DNA of 40,925 nucleotides from Comamonas sp. lk (GCA_945865675.1 CAMBFO010000013.1:1-40925), one strand, 5' to 3'. Positions 17,810-25,822 are shown, numbered from the stretch's first letter. Numbers and translations are program-made. Notes: generated by a model not told the origin, from the sequence alone.

Positions 17810-18937
17810 TCACCTGGCTTGGCTTGGCTTGCGTGGCGCTTGCGCCAAAGCCCATTGCACATGCTCGCGCACGACTTCGCTTTCGTGGTCCAAATGCGCC
17901 TGCAATGCCTGGCGCAAAGCGGGTGCGCATGCATCTCCCGCGCGCAAAGCATTGCCAGCGGCTACCGCTACGTTGCGCAGCCAGCGCACATGGCCTATGC
18001 GGCGGATGGCGCTGCCTTCGGTACCTTGCAAAAACGCTGCTTCACTCCAAGACAGTAAATCGGCCAGGGACTGCCCGTTGAGGCCCGCGCGTTCGTCAAA
18101 GTCGGGCAAACGGCTCACACGCGCATATTTGTTCCAGGGGCAGACGCTTTGGCAATCATCGCAGCCATAGATGCGGTTACCCATCAAAGGGCGCAGTTGC
18201 ACATCGATACTGCCCGCATGCTCAATAGTCAAGTACGAGATACAGCGCCGCGCATCGAGTTGGTAGGGCGCGACGATGGCCTGCGTGGGGCATACATCGA
18301 TACAGGCGCTGCAGCTGCCGCAATGCGGCTCCACCGGCGGGGTGGGTGTCAAGGCCACATCGACAAATATTTCGCCCAGAAAAAACATCGAGCCCGCTTC
18401 CCGGTGCAAGACCAAGGTGTGTTTGCCGCGCCAGCCCAGGCCGCTGCGCGTCGCCAATTCGGCTTCCAGCACCGGCGCCGAGTCGGTAAACACCCGGTGG
18501 CCCAGCGGCCCCAGATGTGCCGCCAAACGCTCTACCAAGCTTTGCAAGCGGCTACGTAAAACCTTGTGGTAGTCCCGCCCCCGCGCATACAAAGCCACGG
18601 TGCCGGTGGCAGTGCTTTGCAGGCGGTCCATCTCTTTGCTTTGCCAGCCCGGCGGGGTGCTGCGCGGCAGGTAGTCCATACGGGCGGTGATAACGCTCAA
18701 GGTGCCGGGAACCAGTTCGGCAGGCCGTGCGCGCTTGGCGCCATGGCGCTGCATGTAGTCCATGCTGCCGTGAAAGCCGGCCTCCAGCCAGGCCCATAAA
18801 CCAGGCTCGGCGCTGTGCAAATCCACACTGGCCACGCCGATTTGGGAGAATCCAAGCTCCTGCCCCCAGGTTTGCAATTGCGCCATGCTCAGCGCGGCCG
18901 CATCGGGGGTGCTAGTCTGGGCCTTTAGATTGTTCAC
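17810..18937 (-). CDS. queG: Epoxyqueuosine reductase QueG
   Basis: QueG reduces epoxyqueuosine to queuosine in the wobble position of tRNAs, using cobalamin and two [4Fe-4S] clusters. The 375-residue product shows the N-terminal WGQELGFSQIGVAS block, the catalytic-Asp segment TDSAPVLEAELA (Asp152), a ferredoxin-like set CGSCSACIDVCPTQAI (Cys206, 209, 212, 216) and the second set CDDCQSVCPWN (Cys259, 262, 266). A C-terminal HEAT-like helical repeat ends the protein. The open frame runs upstream to 19519, opposite tsaE, but this is not conserved. I favour the GTG at 18937 because homology to E. coli QueG reaches beyond the ATG at 18886. The start lies only 3 bp from the divergent tsaE start. 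Confidence 0.93.
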   Translation of the reverse strand: MNNLKAQTSTPDAAALSMAQLQTWGQELGFSQIGVASVDLHSAEPGLWAWLEAGFHGSMDYMQRHGAKRARPAELVPGTLSVITARMDYLPRSTPPGWQSKEMDRLQSTATGTVALYARGRDYHKVLRSRLQSLVERLAAHLGPLGHRVFTDSAPVLEAELATRSGLGWRGKHTLVLHREAGSMFFLGEIFVDVALTPTPPVEPHCGSCSACIDVCPTQAIVAPYQLDARRCISYLTIEHAGSIDVQLRPLMGNRIYGCDDCQSVCPWNKYARVSRLPDFDERAGLNGQSLADLLSWSEAAFLQGTEGSAIRRIGHVRWLRNVAVAAGNALRAGDACAPALRQALQAHLDHESEVVREHVQWALAQAPRKPSQAR

Positions 18938-18940
18938 CCT

Positions 18941-19450
18941 GTGATTGTAAAAACCCCGCCTTTGCTGCTGCACTGGCCTGACGAAAACGCCACGCAAGCC
19001 TTTGCGCAGCGATTGGCCGGCCAGGCGCTTTTGCGCAATGCCTTTGTCAGCCTGCAGGGCAATTTGGGCGCCGGCAAAACCACACTGGTACGCCATCTGC
19101 TGCATGCGCTGGGGGTGCAAGGGCGTATCAAAAGCCCCACCTATGCGGTGGTCGAACCCTACAGCCTGCACGGCCTGGATATCTGGCATTTCGACTTCTA
19201 CCGCTTTAGCAATCCGCGCGAGTGGGAAGACGCGGGCTTTCGGGATATTTTTGCCAGCCCCGGCCTTAAGCTGGCCGAATGGCCGGACAAAGCCTTTGGC
19301 GCGCTGCCGCTGCCCGACTTGGAAATTCGCTTGGAAGTCCACCTCGACCAAAGCCGCAACGCCGCCCTGCAAGCGCAAAGCGCTACCGGCCTTGCGCTGT
19401 TGCAAGCGCTGCCAGACACGCCCCCTCGTGGCGCCGGAGAAGACGCATGA
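18941..19450 (+). CDS. tsaE: tRNA threonylcarbamoyladenosine biosynthesis ATPase TsaE
   Basis: TsaE is the small P-loop ATPase that works with TsaB and TsaD to form N6-threonylcarbamoyladenosine at A37 of ANN-decoding tRNAs. The 169-residue protein has the Walker A loop GNLGAGKTT at residues 40-48, the conserved IKSPTYAVVEPY segment, and the HFDFYRF and EWPDK motifs of the family. The start is a GTG at 18941 (MIVKTPPLLL when initiated with Met). Its TGA overlaps the ATG of the amidase gene by 4 bp, so the two are probably translationally coupled; this tsaE-amidase pairing is common in proteobacteria. Divergent from queG, another tRNA-modification gene, with 3 bp between start codons. Confidence 0.93.
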   Translation: MIVKTPPLLLHWPDENATQAFAQRLAGQALLRNAFVSLQGNLGAGKTTLVRHLLHALGVQGRIKSPTYAVVEPYSLHGLDIWHFDFYRFSNPREWEDAGFRDIFASPGLKLAEWPDKAFGALPLPDLEIRLEVHLDQSRNAALQAQSATGLALLQALPDTPPRGAGEDA

Positions 19451-20823
19451 AACGGCGCGCTTTTGTGCAAAGCGGGGCGGTGGTCCTGTGCCTGGGCGCG
19501 GGCATGGTGCGCGGCGCAAGCATTGTGAACGTACGCATCTGGCCGGCGCAAGACTATTCGCGCGTCACCATCGAGTCAGACAGCCCGCTGCAAGCGACGC
19601 AAAGCCTGGTAAATAACCCGCCGCGCCTGGCCGTGGACATTGCCGGTATCACCCTGAACCCGGCGCTCAAAGAGCTGGTGGCCAAAGTGCGGCAGGACGA
19701 CCCCAACATCGCAGGCATCCGCGTGGGCCAATACACCGCCGATGTGGTGCGCCTGGTCATTGACCTCAAGAAAGGCGTGCGCCCGCAGGTCTTTAGCCTG
19801 ACGCCCATCGCCGCTTACCAACACCGTTTGGTTTTAGACCTCTACCCGCTGCAGGCAATAGACCCGCTGGACGCCTTGATTGCCCAGCATGTAAGCGCGC
19901 CTGCGGCCAGCAAGGTGGCCGACCCGCTGGCCGATTTACTGGCGCAACGAGGAAGCAAAAATGATTTGCCACCTGCCGTAGCGGGCAACACCGCTACACC
20001 AATTAGCCCGCCTGCCAAGCCAGCGTCGCAAAGCAAAGCCGCAGAGAACGCCAGCCCCGGCGCTTTTATAGGGCCCAGCCCGTCTATCACCGGTACCGAC
20101 CGCTTGATCATCATCGCGCTGGACCCCGGCCACGGTGGCGAAGACCCGGGCGCCATCGGGCCGGGCGGCACGCAGGAGAAAAACGTGGTGCTGCAGTTGG
20201 CTTTTTTGCTGCGCGACCGTATCAACGCTGCCAGCGTCAAAGGCAACCCCATGCGCGCCTACCTGACGCGCGATGGCGATTTTTTTGTCCCCTTGCATGT
20301 GCGCGTGCAAAAAGCCCGGCGGGTGCAGGCCGACCTGTTTGTCAGCCTGCATGCCGACGCGTTTTACACCCCGGCGCCGCAAGGCGCCAGCGTGTTTGCG
20401 CTGAGCCAGGGCGGCGCATCGAGCAGCGCGGCGCGTTGGATGGCGGCCAAAGAAAACAAAGCTGACTTGATCGGTGGCCTTAACGTCAAGGCCAAAGATG
20501 CGGTAGTGCAAAGCGCGCTGCTGGATATGAGCACCACGGCGCAAATCAGCGACAGCTTGAAACTGGGCGGCACGCTGCTGGGCGAAATGGGCCGCGTCGG
20601 CAAGCTGCACAAAGGCAGTGTGGAGCAGGCCTCTTTCGCCGTGCTCAAAGCACCGGATATTCCCAGCGTGTTGGTCGAGGCGGCATTTATCAGCAACCCT
20701 GAAGAAGAAAAAAAACTCATTACCGAGGACTACCAAAACCAGATCGCCGATGCCTTGATGCGCGGCATTAGCGCCTACTTTGGCAAAAACCCACCGCTGG
20801 CGCGTACGCGCACGGTAGGGTAG
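19447..20823 (+). CDS. amiC: N-acetylmuramoyl-L-alanine amidase, AmiC-type
   Basis: A periplasmic zinc amidase that splits the septal peptidoglycan so daughter cells can separate. The 458-residue protein starts with a likely twin-arginine signal (MKRRAFVQSG, then a short hydrophobic run), in keeping with Tat export of AmiA and AmiC in E. coli. An AMIN targeting domain follows (about 25-125, VNVRIWPAQDYSRVTIES), then a low-complexity linker and the Amidase_3 domain. The zinc ligands and catalytic residues are visible: His229 in DPGHGG, Glu244 in TQEKNV, His302 in SLHADAF and Glu411 in LVEAAFISNP. The ATG at 19447 was chosen over upstream in-frame codons because it gives the signal peptide and the 4-bp overlap with tsaE. 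Confidence 0.94.
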   Translation: MKRRAFVQSGAVVLCLGAGMVRGASIVNVRIWPAQDYSRVTIESDSPLQATQSLVNNPPRLAVDIAGITLNPALKELVAKVRQDDPNIAGIRVGQYTADVVRLVIDLKKGVRPQVFSLTPIAAYQHRLVLDLYPLQAIDPLDALIAQHVSAPAASKVADPLADLLAQRGSKNDLPPAVAGNTATPISPPAKPASQSKAAENASPGAFIGPSPSITGTDRLIIIALDPGHGGEDPGAIGPGGTQEKNVVLQLAFLLRDRINAASVKGNPMRAYLTRDGDFFVPLHVRVQKARRVQADLFVSLHADAFYTPAPQGASVFALSQGGASSSAARWMAAKENKADLIGGLNVKAKDAVVQSALLDMSTTAQISDSLKLGGTLLGEMGRVGKLHKGSVEQASFAVLKAPDIPSVLVEAAFISNPEEEKKLITEDYQNQIADALMRGISAYFGKNPPLARTRTVG

Positions 20824-20882
20824 CGGGAAAACCCCGACGCCTTGGCGACCGCAAGTAGGCTGCGCTGTGCGATAGTTACGCC

Positions 20883-21389
20883 ATGCAAAGAAGAACCTTA
20901 CTCAAACTTGGAATCGGCTCAGCCATCGTGCTGGCCGCAGCCGGAGGCACGGTGGCACTGCTGCAGCCCGGGCTGGTCAAAGGCAAACTCAGTGACCCGG
21001 CACGCCTGGTGCTCAGGCGCGTGGCCCAAGCCATACTGGCCGGTAGCTTGCCGACCGATCCAGCGGCCCAAGAGGCATCGCTGCTGGCTTACCTGGATCG
21101 GGTCGACAACTTCATCGCCGGCACACCGCAAGGGGTACAAGCCGAACTCTCGCAATTGTTTGCGCTTCTACCCACCATGGCCGGGCGGCGCGGCATAGTC
21201 GGTTTGTCCGCTTCCTGGGAAACGGCCACCGTGGCCGAAGTGGGCGCGGCATTGCAAGGCATGCGGGCCTCGGGCACCGAGCTCAAACAACAAGCCTATC
21301 TGGGCCTGCACGACCTGGTGTGTGCGCCGTATTTTTCGGGCGAAGAATCCTGGGCCGTGCTGGGCTATCCCGGACCTACTGCCGTCTAG
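20883..21389 (+). CDS. Tat-signal small subunit of a GMC-type dehydrogenase (putative)
   Basis: A 168-residue protein beginning MQRRTLLKLGIGSAIVLAAA, a clear twin-arginine signal sequence (R-R-T-L-L-K) with a hydrophobic core. The remainder is helical and lacks cofactor motifs. Its place just before a signal-less GMC oxidoreductase gene (60 bp gap) strongly suggests the small 'hitch-hiker' subunit known from gluconate 2-dehydrogenase and FAD-glucose dehydrogenase complexes, which carries the folded flavoprotein through the Tat pore. The assignment rests on signal type, size and context; sequence similarity to the gluconate dehydrogenase subunit 3 family is plausible but not certain. One cysteine (LVCAPYF) occurs near the C-terminus. 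Unlike such complexes, no cytochrome c subunit gene is adjacent here. Confidence 0.65.
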   Translation: MQRRTLLKLGIGSAIVLAAAGGTVALLQPGLVKGKLSDPARLVLRRVAQAILAGSLPTDPAAQEASLLAYLDRVDNFIAGTPQGVQAELSQLFALLPTMAGRRGIVGLSASWETATVAEVGAALQGMRASGTELKQQAYLGLHDLVCAPYFSGEESWAVLGYPGPTAV

Positions 21390-21449
21390 CCACCTGGCGC
21401 CCTGAGTGCGCCACTACCCTATCCTCTTTTTTCATTGAGTTAGCACGCC

Positions 21450-23069
21450 ATGAGCAATATTCCTGATCCCATCCTCCAAGGTCTGCAACGCGGCTGGAAA
21501 GTCTTGGGCGGCAAACACGGCGCGGTACCGGCCAGCCTGAGCTGCGACGTCGCCATCATCGGTTCGGGCGCAGGTGCGGGTATTACCGCCGAATTGCTGA
21601 CCAAAGCCGGCCTGTCGGTCATCATCATCGAAGAGGGCCAACTCAAAACCAGCACCGACTTCAAGCAGCGCGAGCCCGAGGCCTATGCCTCGCTGTACCA
21701 GGAATCGGCCGGGCGCAAAACCAAGGACAAAGGCATCACGATTTTGCAAGGCCGCAGCGTCGGCGGCACCACCACCGTCAACTGGACGAGTTCTTTCCGC
21801 ACCCCCACCGATACCCTGAACTTCTGGCGCGACAAATTCGCCCTGCCCGACTACACACCCGAAGCCCTGGAGCCCTACTTCGCCCAGGCCGAAGCCCGCC
21901 TGAACATCGCGCCCTGGACCGTGGCACCCAATGAGAACAATGAGCTATTGCGCCGTGGCGCAGAAAAGCTAGGCATCAAAGCCGAGGTGATGCAGCGCAA
22001 TGTGAAGGGCTGCTACAACCTGGGCTCTTGCGGCATGGGTTGCCCCACTAACGCCAAGCAGTCGATGCTGGTGACCACCATCCCCTACGCCTTGGACCAC
22101 GGCGCCACGCTCTTGGTGGAAACGCGCGTCGAACGCATGACGATCGACAAAGGCCGCATCAGCGATCTGCAATGCATTTCCGTCAAACCCAATGCGGCGC
22201 CGCTCGATAGCGCGCAAACGCCGACGCGCATCATCGCCAAACACTATGTGCTGGCCGGTGGCGCGATCAATTCGCCCGCCCTGCTCTTGCGCTCCAAGGC
22301 ACCAGACCCGCACAAGCGCCTGGGCGCGCGCACTTTTTTACATCCAGTCGCCATCACCACCGCCGTCATGAAAGACAGGGTGGACGGCTGGGCCGGTGCG
22401 CCACAAACCATTTATTCAGACCACTTTTTGTACACCCAGCCGGTGGACGGCCCCATCGGCTTCAAACTCGAAGTGGCGCCTTTGCACCCGGTGTTTTTTG
22501 GGGCCAACCTGCCCGGCTTTGGTGAAAAACAGGCGGCACTGTACCGCCAATTTCCCAAGGCCAATGTGATGCTGGCGCTGATGCGCGATGGCTTTCATGA
22601 AGGCGCCGTCGGGGGTAAGGTCGAGCTGCAAGGCGATGGCTCGCCCCTGCTGGACTACCCGCTCACCGACTATGTGCTCGAAGGCGCGCGCCGCTCTATG
22701 CTGGCCATGGCGCAAATCCAGTTTGAGGCCGGTGCCACCATGGTGTACCCGGGCCACGAACTGGCAGACGGCAGCAGCACCTGGGCGGCCACCAAAGCGG
22801 CGATTGAGGCCCTGCCGATGAAGCCACTACTCACCAAAATCGGCAGCGCCCACGTCATGGGCGGCTGCGGTCTGGCGGGCGATGAAAAACTCGGCGTCAC
22901 CCGGCCCGACGGCCAGCACTGGCAAATAGAAAACCTGTCTATCCACGATGGCTCACTCTTCCCCACCAGCATTGGCGCCAACCCCCAGCTCTCGATTTAC
23001 GGTAACGTGAATCGCTTGGCCCAAGGTCTGGCCAAGCGCTTGGGCGGTACGGCGGTGGCGCTGGCATAA
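21450..23069 (+). CDS. GMC-family FAD-dependent oxidoreductase
   Basis: A 539-residue flavoprotein of the glucose-methanol-choline oxidoreductase family. The FAD-binding Rossmann motif reads AIIGSGAGAGITAELL with the glycine cluster at residues 38-44, ending in the acidic IIIEEG. The segment LQGRSVGGTTTVNWTSSFRTP is the family's second signature, and the C-terminal part shows GSAHVMGGCGLAG and FPTSIGANPQLSIYGNVNRLA, which hold the active-site His and the Asn of the GMC pair. A Cys-rich segment, CYNLGSCGMGCPTNAK, near residue 190 is common in the long-chain alcohol/cholesterol-type branch. No signal peptide, so any export would depend on the Tat-signal protein encoded just upstream. Substrate unknown; an alcohol or sugar is likely. 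Confidence 0.9.
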   Translation: MSNIPDPILQGLQRGWKVLGGKHGAVPASLSCDVAIIGSGAGAGITAELLTKAGLSVIIIEEGQLKTSTDFKQREPEAYASLYQESAGRKTKDKGITILQGRSVGGTTTVNWTSSFRTPTDTLNFWRDKFALPDYTPEALEPYFAQAEARLNIAPWTVAPNENNELLRRGAEKLGIKAEVMQRNVKGCYNLGSCGMGCPTNAKQSMLVTTIPYALDHGATLLVETRVERMTIDKGRISDLQCISVKPNAAPLDSAQTPTRIIAKHYVLAGGAINSPALLLRSKAPDPHKRLGARTFLHPVAITTAVMKDRVDGWAGAPQTIYSDHFLYTQPVDGPIGFKLEVAPLHPVFFGANLPGFGEKQAALYRQFPKANVMLALMRDGFHEGAVGGKVELQGDGSPLLDYPLTDYVLEGARRSMLAMAQIQFEAGATMVYPGHELADGSSTWAATKAAIEALPMKPLLTKIGSAHVMGGCGLAGDEKLGVTRPDGQHWQIENLSIHDGSLFPTSIGANPQLSIYGNVNRLAQGLAKRLGGTAVALA

Positions 23070-23082
23070 ACGCAAAAACGCC

Positions 23083-23475
23083 ATGAAAAACCTAGGTTCA
23101 CTCACACACCTTATCGGCATCGCCACCCTGCTATTTGCCAGCGCTGCGCAAGCCGATTGGACGCCTGTCGGACCCACGAGTGGCGCACAATTTTTTATGG
23201 ACAAGGCCAGCCTCACGCGCAAATCGGGCATGGTGCAAGTGTGGGAACTGGTGAATATGGAGCAAGCCGATGGCGAGGGCGTGCGCTCTAGCCGCTTTCT
23301 GGTCGAGTACGACTGCAAAGGCAAGCGCAGCCGGGGCTTGGACATGCTGACCTATACCGAGCCCATGGGTGGCGGCAAACTGATACAACAACTCGGGCCA
23401 GACCCGGATGGCTGGGAAGCCTTGCCGCCGGACAGCATTTTCTCGCAGCGCATGGGCATGGCTTGCGGGAAATGA
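23083..23475 (+). CDS. Surface-adhesin E-like small secreted protein, copy 1
   Basis: A 130-residue exported protein with a clear signal peptide (MKNLGSLTHLIGIATLLFAS, cleavage likely after AQA at residue 24). The mature part is a small all-beta-looking domain starting DWTPVGPTSGAQFFMDKASL and ending in a Cys-containing tail. It resembles the surface-adhesin protein E family, whose members share a W-x-x-V opening, an 'R-x-G-x-V-x-V-W-E-L' strand (here KSGMVQVWELVN) and two cysteines (CKGKRS and MACGK) that probably form a disulfide. Function in this organism unknown; family proteins in Haemophilus bind host matrix proteins, but many environmental homologues are uncharacterised. It begins 13 bp after the GMC gene. 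A second, nearly identical copy of the mature part lies 2.8 kb downstream. Confidence 0.7.
   Translation: MKNLGSLTHLIGIATLLFASAAQADWTPVGPTSGAQFFMDKASLTRKSGMVQVWELVNMEQADGEGVRSSRFLVEYDCKGKRSRGLDMLTYTEPMGGGKLIQQLGPDPDGWEALPPDSIFSQRMGMACGK
23153..23474 (+). repeat. Direct repeat unit A (mature part of surface-adhesin E-like gene)
   Basis: Aligned without gaps to 25942-26263, this 322-bp unit differs at about 23 positions by hand count (about 93% identity). The first 150 bp differ at a single position, while differences cluster in the middle. Similarity ends abruptly at the predicted signal-peptide boundary on the left and just after the stop codon on the right. Confidence 0.9.
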
Positions 23476-23496
23476 TAGCTACCAGCATGGGGCAAT

Positions 23497-23510
23497 GGGT
23501 GATTTCACCC
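23497..23510. other. 14-bp palindrome GGGTGATTTCACCC
   Basis: A perfect 6-bp stem around a TT centre, 22 bp after the stop of the first surface-adhesin-like gene. Its 12-base core also occurs at 13269-13280, again just behind a gene. It may be a transcript-end hairpin or a protein-binding site. Confidence 0.35.
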
Positions 23511-23530
23511 CAAAGGTGGGTGCTCACCAT

Positions 23531-23559
23531 GGCCGCAAAAACCGTTTAGTTTTTAGGCC
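23531..23559. terminator. Possible bidirectional terminator between copy 1 and flagellin
   Basis: GGCC (23531-23534) and AAAAAC (23537-23542) pair with GTTTTT (23549-23554) and GGCC (23556-23559), around a six-base loop with a small bulge. It sits between two converging genes, where a shared terminator is expected. The stem is A/T-rich at its centre and thermodynamically weak, so the call is tentative. Confidence 0.3.
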
Positions 23560-23621
23560 GTTGGAAATTCGGGGTATCGCTAACTGCGATCGCAGCAGAT
23601 CGTGCAAATACTCGAAGCTAA

Positions 23622-25622
23622 TTACCCATTTTTCAGGAGTGCCATGACGGCTTGTGGTTGCTGATTTGCTTGGGCAAGCATTGCGGTGGCCGCTTGTTGG
23701 ATGATTTGATTTTTCGCCAAATTGGTAGTTTCAAGTGCATAGTCAGCGTCAATGATGCTGCTGCGTGACTGGGTGGCATTGGATGATATGTTGCTTACAT
23801 TATCCGCTGCGTAGGCAAGTCGGTTGATGTAACTTCCAAGTGTTGCTCGGGTACTGTTAATCGAGTCAATCGTATGGTCAAGTATTGTCAGCGAACGCAT
23901 TGCGTTGTCTCTATTTGAAATGTCCACGCTTAGGTTTGAGGACGCAATAGCTTGGCTCGGTTCGTCTGAAGCAGTTGACCCACTGATGCGGGTCCAAAGT
24001 TTTTCACCTGAAGGCGCGAATTTCGTAAGGTAAGTGTCACGACCTCCGATCGCGCTTTGTCCATCTAAAGTGGTATTCGTGTATCCAGTCATGTAAGCAG
24101 ATCCATCACCGGTAATGGTTAGTCCTCTAGCCCCAGTGGAAGTGCCCGCAGCCCCTTGCAAATTTTGCGTCCAAAGTTGATTTCCCGAGGAATCCAGCTT
24201 GGTCAAGAACGCGTTGTCGGCGCCTGACTGGCTTCCGGTTTCACCGGCAAGGTAGACGGCTCCATCAGACCCAGTCTTGATCATGTAACCTGCGTCTGTT
24301 CCCGCAGTACCCAACAATTTTGTCCACTGTTTTGTGCCATCTGACGAATACTTCATCACAAACGCATCATTACCCCCGTTAGAGGTTTGGCCATCCATGT
24401 CGCCTAATTTCGGGCCGGTAATATAAATCGATCCGTCGACGCTGGTAGCGACGCTATAAACTGCATTTCCTGGACTATTCAGCACACTGGGCACATTGAT
24501 TGCTTGCTGCCAAACCTTGGTTCCATCGGGAGCGTACTTGGTCAGCGAACCTTGATTGTTGGCGCGGCCCGCTACGTAATAGGCGCCATCCTGGCCAATC
24601 GAAACGCTATAACTCGCACCGGAACTTGTACTGCCTAGTATGCGTGTCCATTCCTTTGTGCCGTCTGCATTGAGTTTGATGACCACTCCGTCCTCTGGCG
24701 CGGACAATGTTTGTCCATCGAAGGAGGTGTCTGTCTGGCCGACTAGGACAATTGCGCCATCAGCATCGGTTGTTATAGCGCTGCCAACGTCCTGATCCGA
24801 ACCACCCATCAGTTGTGAATAGACTTTCTCGCCCTCTTGGGTGAACTGGGCTAGAAAAATGTCGCAATCACCTGAAACAGTATTTCCATCAAGATTGCCT
24901 GTCGTTCGACCAGTTACGAGGACCATCCCATCCGCAGATACCGTAACACCACCAATTTCATCGCTGGTTGATGTGCCAATTAATTTGGACCATTGTTTGG
25001 TTCCGTCTGCAGAATACTTTGTCAGGTACCCGTCATTGCTTCCCGCATTAGTAAGACCGTCATAGTCTCCAGCGGAATAGCCCGCTATATAAATTGAGCC
25101 GTCAGACGCTACACCCGCCACTGGGTCAAATTTCAAACCAGGAATTGATACATTCATATTTGTATCAATACCCCCGCCGATTTGTATCGGTTTAGAAAAA
25201 CTCCCATCGAGCAACTTTTGGTCGTTCCACATGGTGGTATCAACAACTTGTCCGACAGCAGTTTGCAGTTGCTGGCATTCTTTGTTGAGGTATCCGCGCT
25301 GAACGTCGCTGTAGGTTCCGTTAGCTGCTTGCACTGCCAGCTCTCTCATGCGCTGAAGCATCTCAGACACCGAGTTCAATCCACCCTCTGCGGTTTGAAC
25401 CAAATTGATTCCATCGTTGATATTGCGAACCGCTTGATTCAAGCCACGAATTTGGGTCGACATGTTCTGCCCGATTGCCAAGCCGGCAGCGTCGTCCTTG
25501 GCGCTGTTAACCCTAACGCCAGTAGACAGGCGCTCCATAGTGGTCGCCGTTGAACGGGCGTTGGTCTTTAAGGCATTTTGCGAATACAGCGCAGATGTAT
25601 TGGTAGTAACAACAAGGGACAT
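23622..25622 (-). CDS. Flagellin with a seven-bladed beta-propeller as variable domain
   Basis: A 666-residue flagellin. The N-terminal D0/D1 part (1-162) is classic: SLVVTTNTSALYSQNALKTN, MERLSTGVRVNSAKDDAAGLAI and GINLVQTAEGGLNSVSEML. The C-terminal D1/D0 part (about 556-666) is also classic, ending QANQQPQAVMALLKNG. Between them, residues about 163-555 hold seven SBBP-type propeller blades in place of the usual D2/D3 domain. Without this insert the protein would be about 274 residues, the size of short flagellins. Two cysteines (Cys116, Cys253) are unusual for a flagellin. AGAGG lies 6 bases before the ATG; I found no convincing sigma-28 promoter. No other flagellar gene is in the window. 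Base composition is clearly lower in GC than the genes to the left (about 50% against 65% in lines I counted). Exposed on the filament surface if assembled; ligand or function of the propeller unknown. Confidence 0.93.
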   Translation of the reverse strand: MSLVVTTNTSALYSQNALKTNARSTATTMERLSTGVRVNSAKDDAAGLAIGQNMSTQIRGLNQAVRNINDGINLVQTAEGGLNSVSEMLQRMRELAVQAANGTYSDVQRGYLNKECQQLQTAVGQVVDTTMWNDQKLLDGSFSKPIQIGGGIDTNMNVSIPGLKFDPVAGVASDGSIYIAGYSAGDYDGLTNAGSNDGYLTKYSADGTKQWSKLIGTSTSDEIGGVTVSADGMVLVTGRTTGNLDGNTVSGDCDIFLAQFTQEGEKVYSQLMGGSDQDVGSAITTDADGAIVLVGQTDTSFDGQTLSAPEDGVVIKLNADGTKEWTRILGSTSSGASYSVSIGQDGAYYVAGRANNQGSLTKYAPDGTKVWQQAINVPSVLNSPGNAVYSVATSVDGSIYITGPKLGDMDGQTSNGGNDAFVMKYSSDGTKQWTKLLGTAGTDAGYMIKTGSDGAVYLAGETGSQSGADNAFLTKLDSSGNQLWTQNLQGAAGTSTGARGLTITGDGSAYMTGYTNTTLDGQSAIGGRDTYLTKFAPSGEKLWTRISGSTASDEPSQAIASSNLSVDISNRDNAMRSLTILDHTIDSINSTRATLGSYINRLAYAADNVSNISSNATQSRSSIIDADYALETTNLAKNQIIQQAATAMLAQANQQPQAVMALLKNG
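23958..25136 (-). repeat. Seven SBBP-like propeller blades inside the flagellin
   Basis: Blades of 51-60 residues lie at about residues 163-222, 223-279, 280-335, 336-386, 387-444, 445-496 and 497-554. The consensus is a DG-[SA]-[IV]-Y-[IV]-[AT]-G strand, a D-[AGT]-[FY]-[LV]-x-K-[YF] strand, then a DGTKQW-[ST]-K-L-[LI]-G strand and a G-[ST]-x-x-D-E turn. Blade 4 is shortest and lacks the loop between the first two strands; blade 2 has Tyr instead of Trp. Several blades share a D-G-x-T-x-x-G-G-x-D loop that could bind calcium; this is inference. Confidence 0.85.
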
Positions 25623-25822
25623 GGACAGCCTCTGAAAGCGTTAGCCCTAAGTCGCTTGCAAACGATAAATCGATTCGAAATTACTCGTTCGCCCGGGCAA
25701 CTTATCACTAATTGATGGGAATTCCATGCGCTGTATGCACAATTTATGCCATATCGCCAAGTATGGCCCTTCTACTCAAAATTCATAGGAAAGGTCAGAG
25801 TAGGCACCGCTTGATGACCAAT

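Noticed and set aside
18938-19519. 194-codon N-terminal extension of QueG opposite tsaE
   Set aside because: The extension is the complementary-strand shadow of tsaE and would precede a complete, normal-length QueG.
23584-23595. Perfect 12-bp palindrome CTGCGATCGCAG behind the flagellin stop
   Set aside because: It has no loop for a stable hairpin, no second copy that I noticed, and GCGATCGC-like palindromes occur by chance in GC-rich DNA.
25623-25760. Sigma-28 promoter for the flagellin gene
   Set aside because: I looked for TAAAG with a GCCGATAA-like box 15 bases on; TAAGTT with AGTAAT is the closest and matches too poorly to report.
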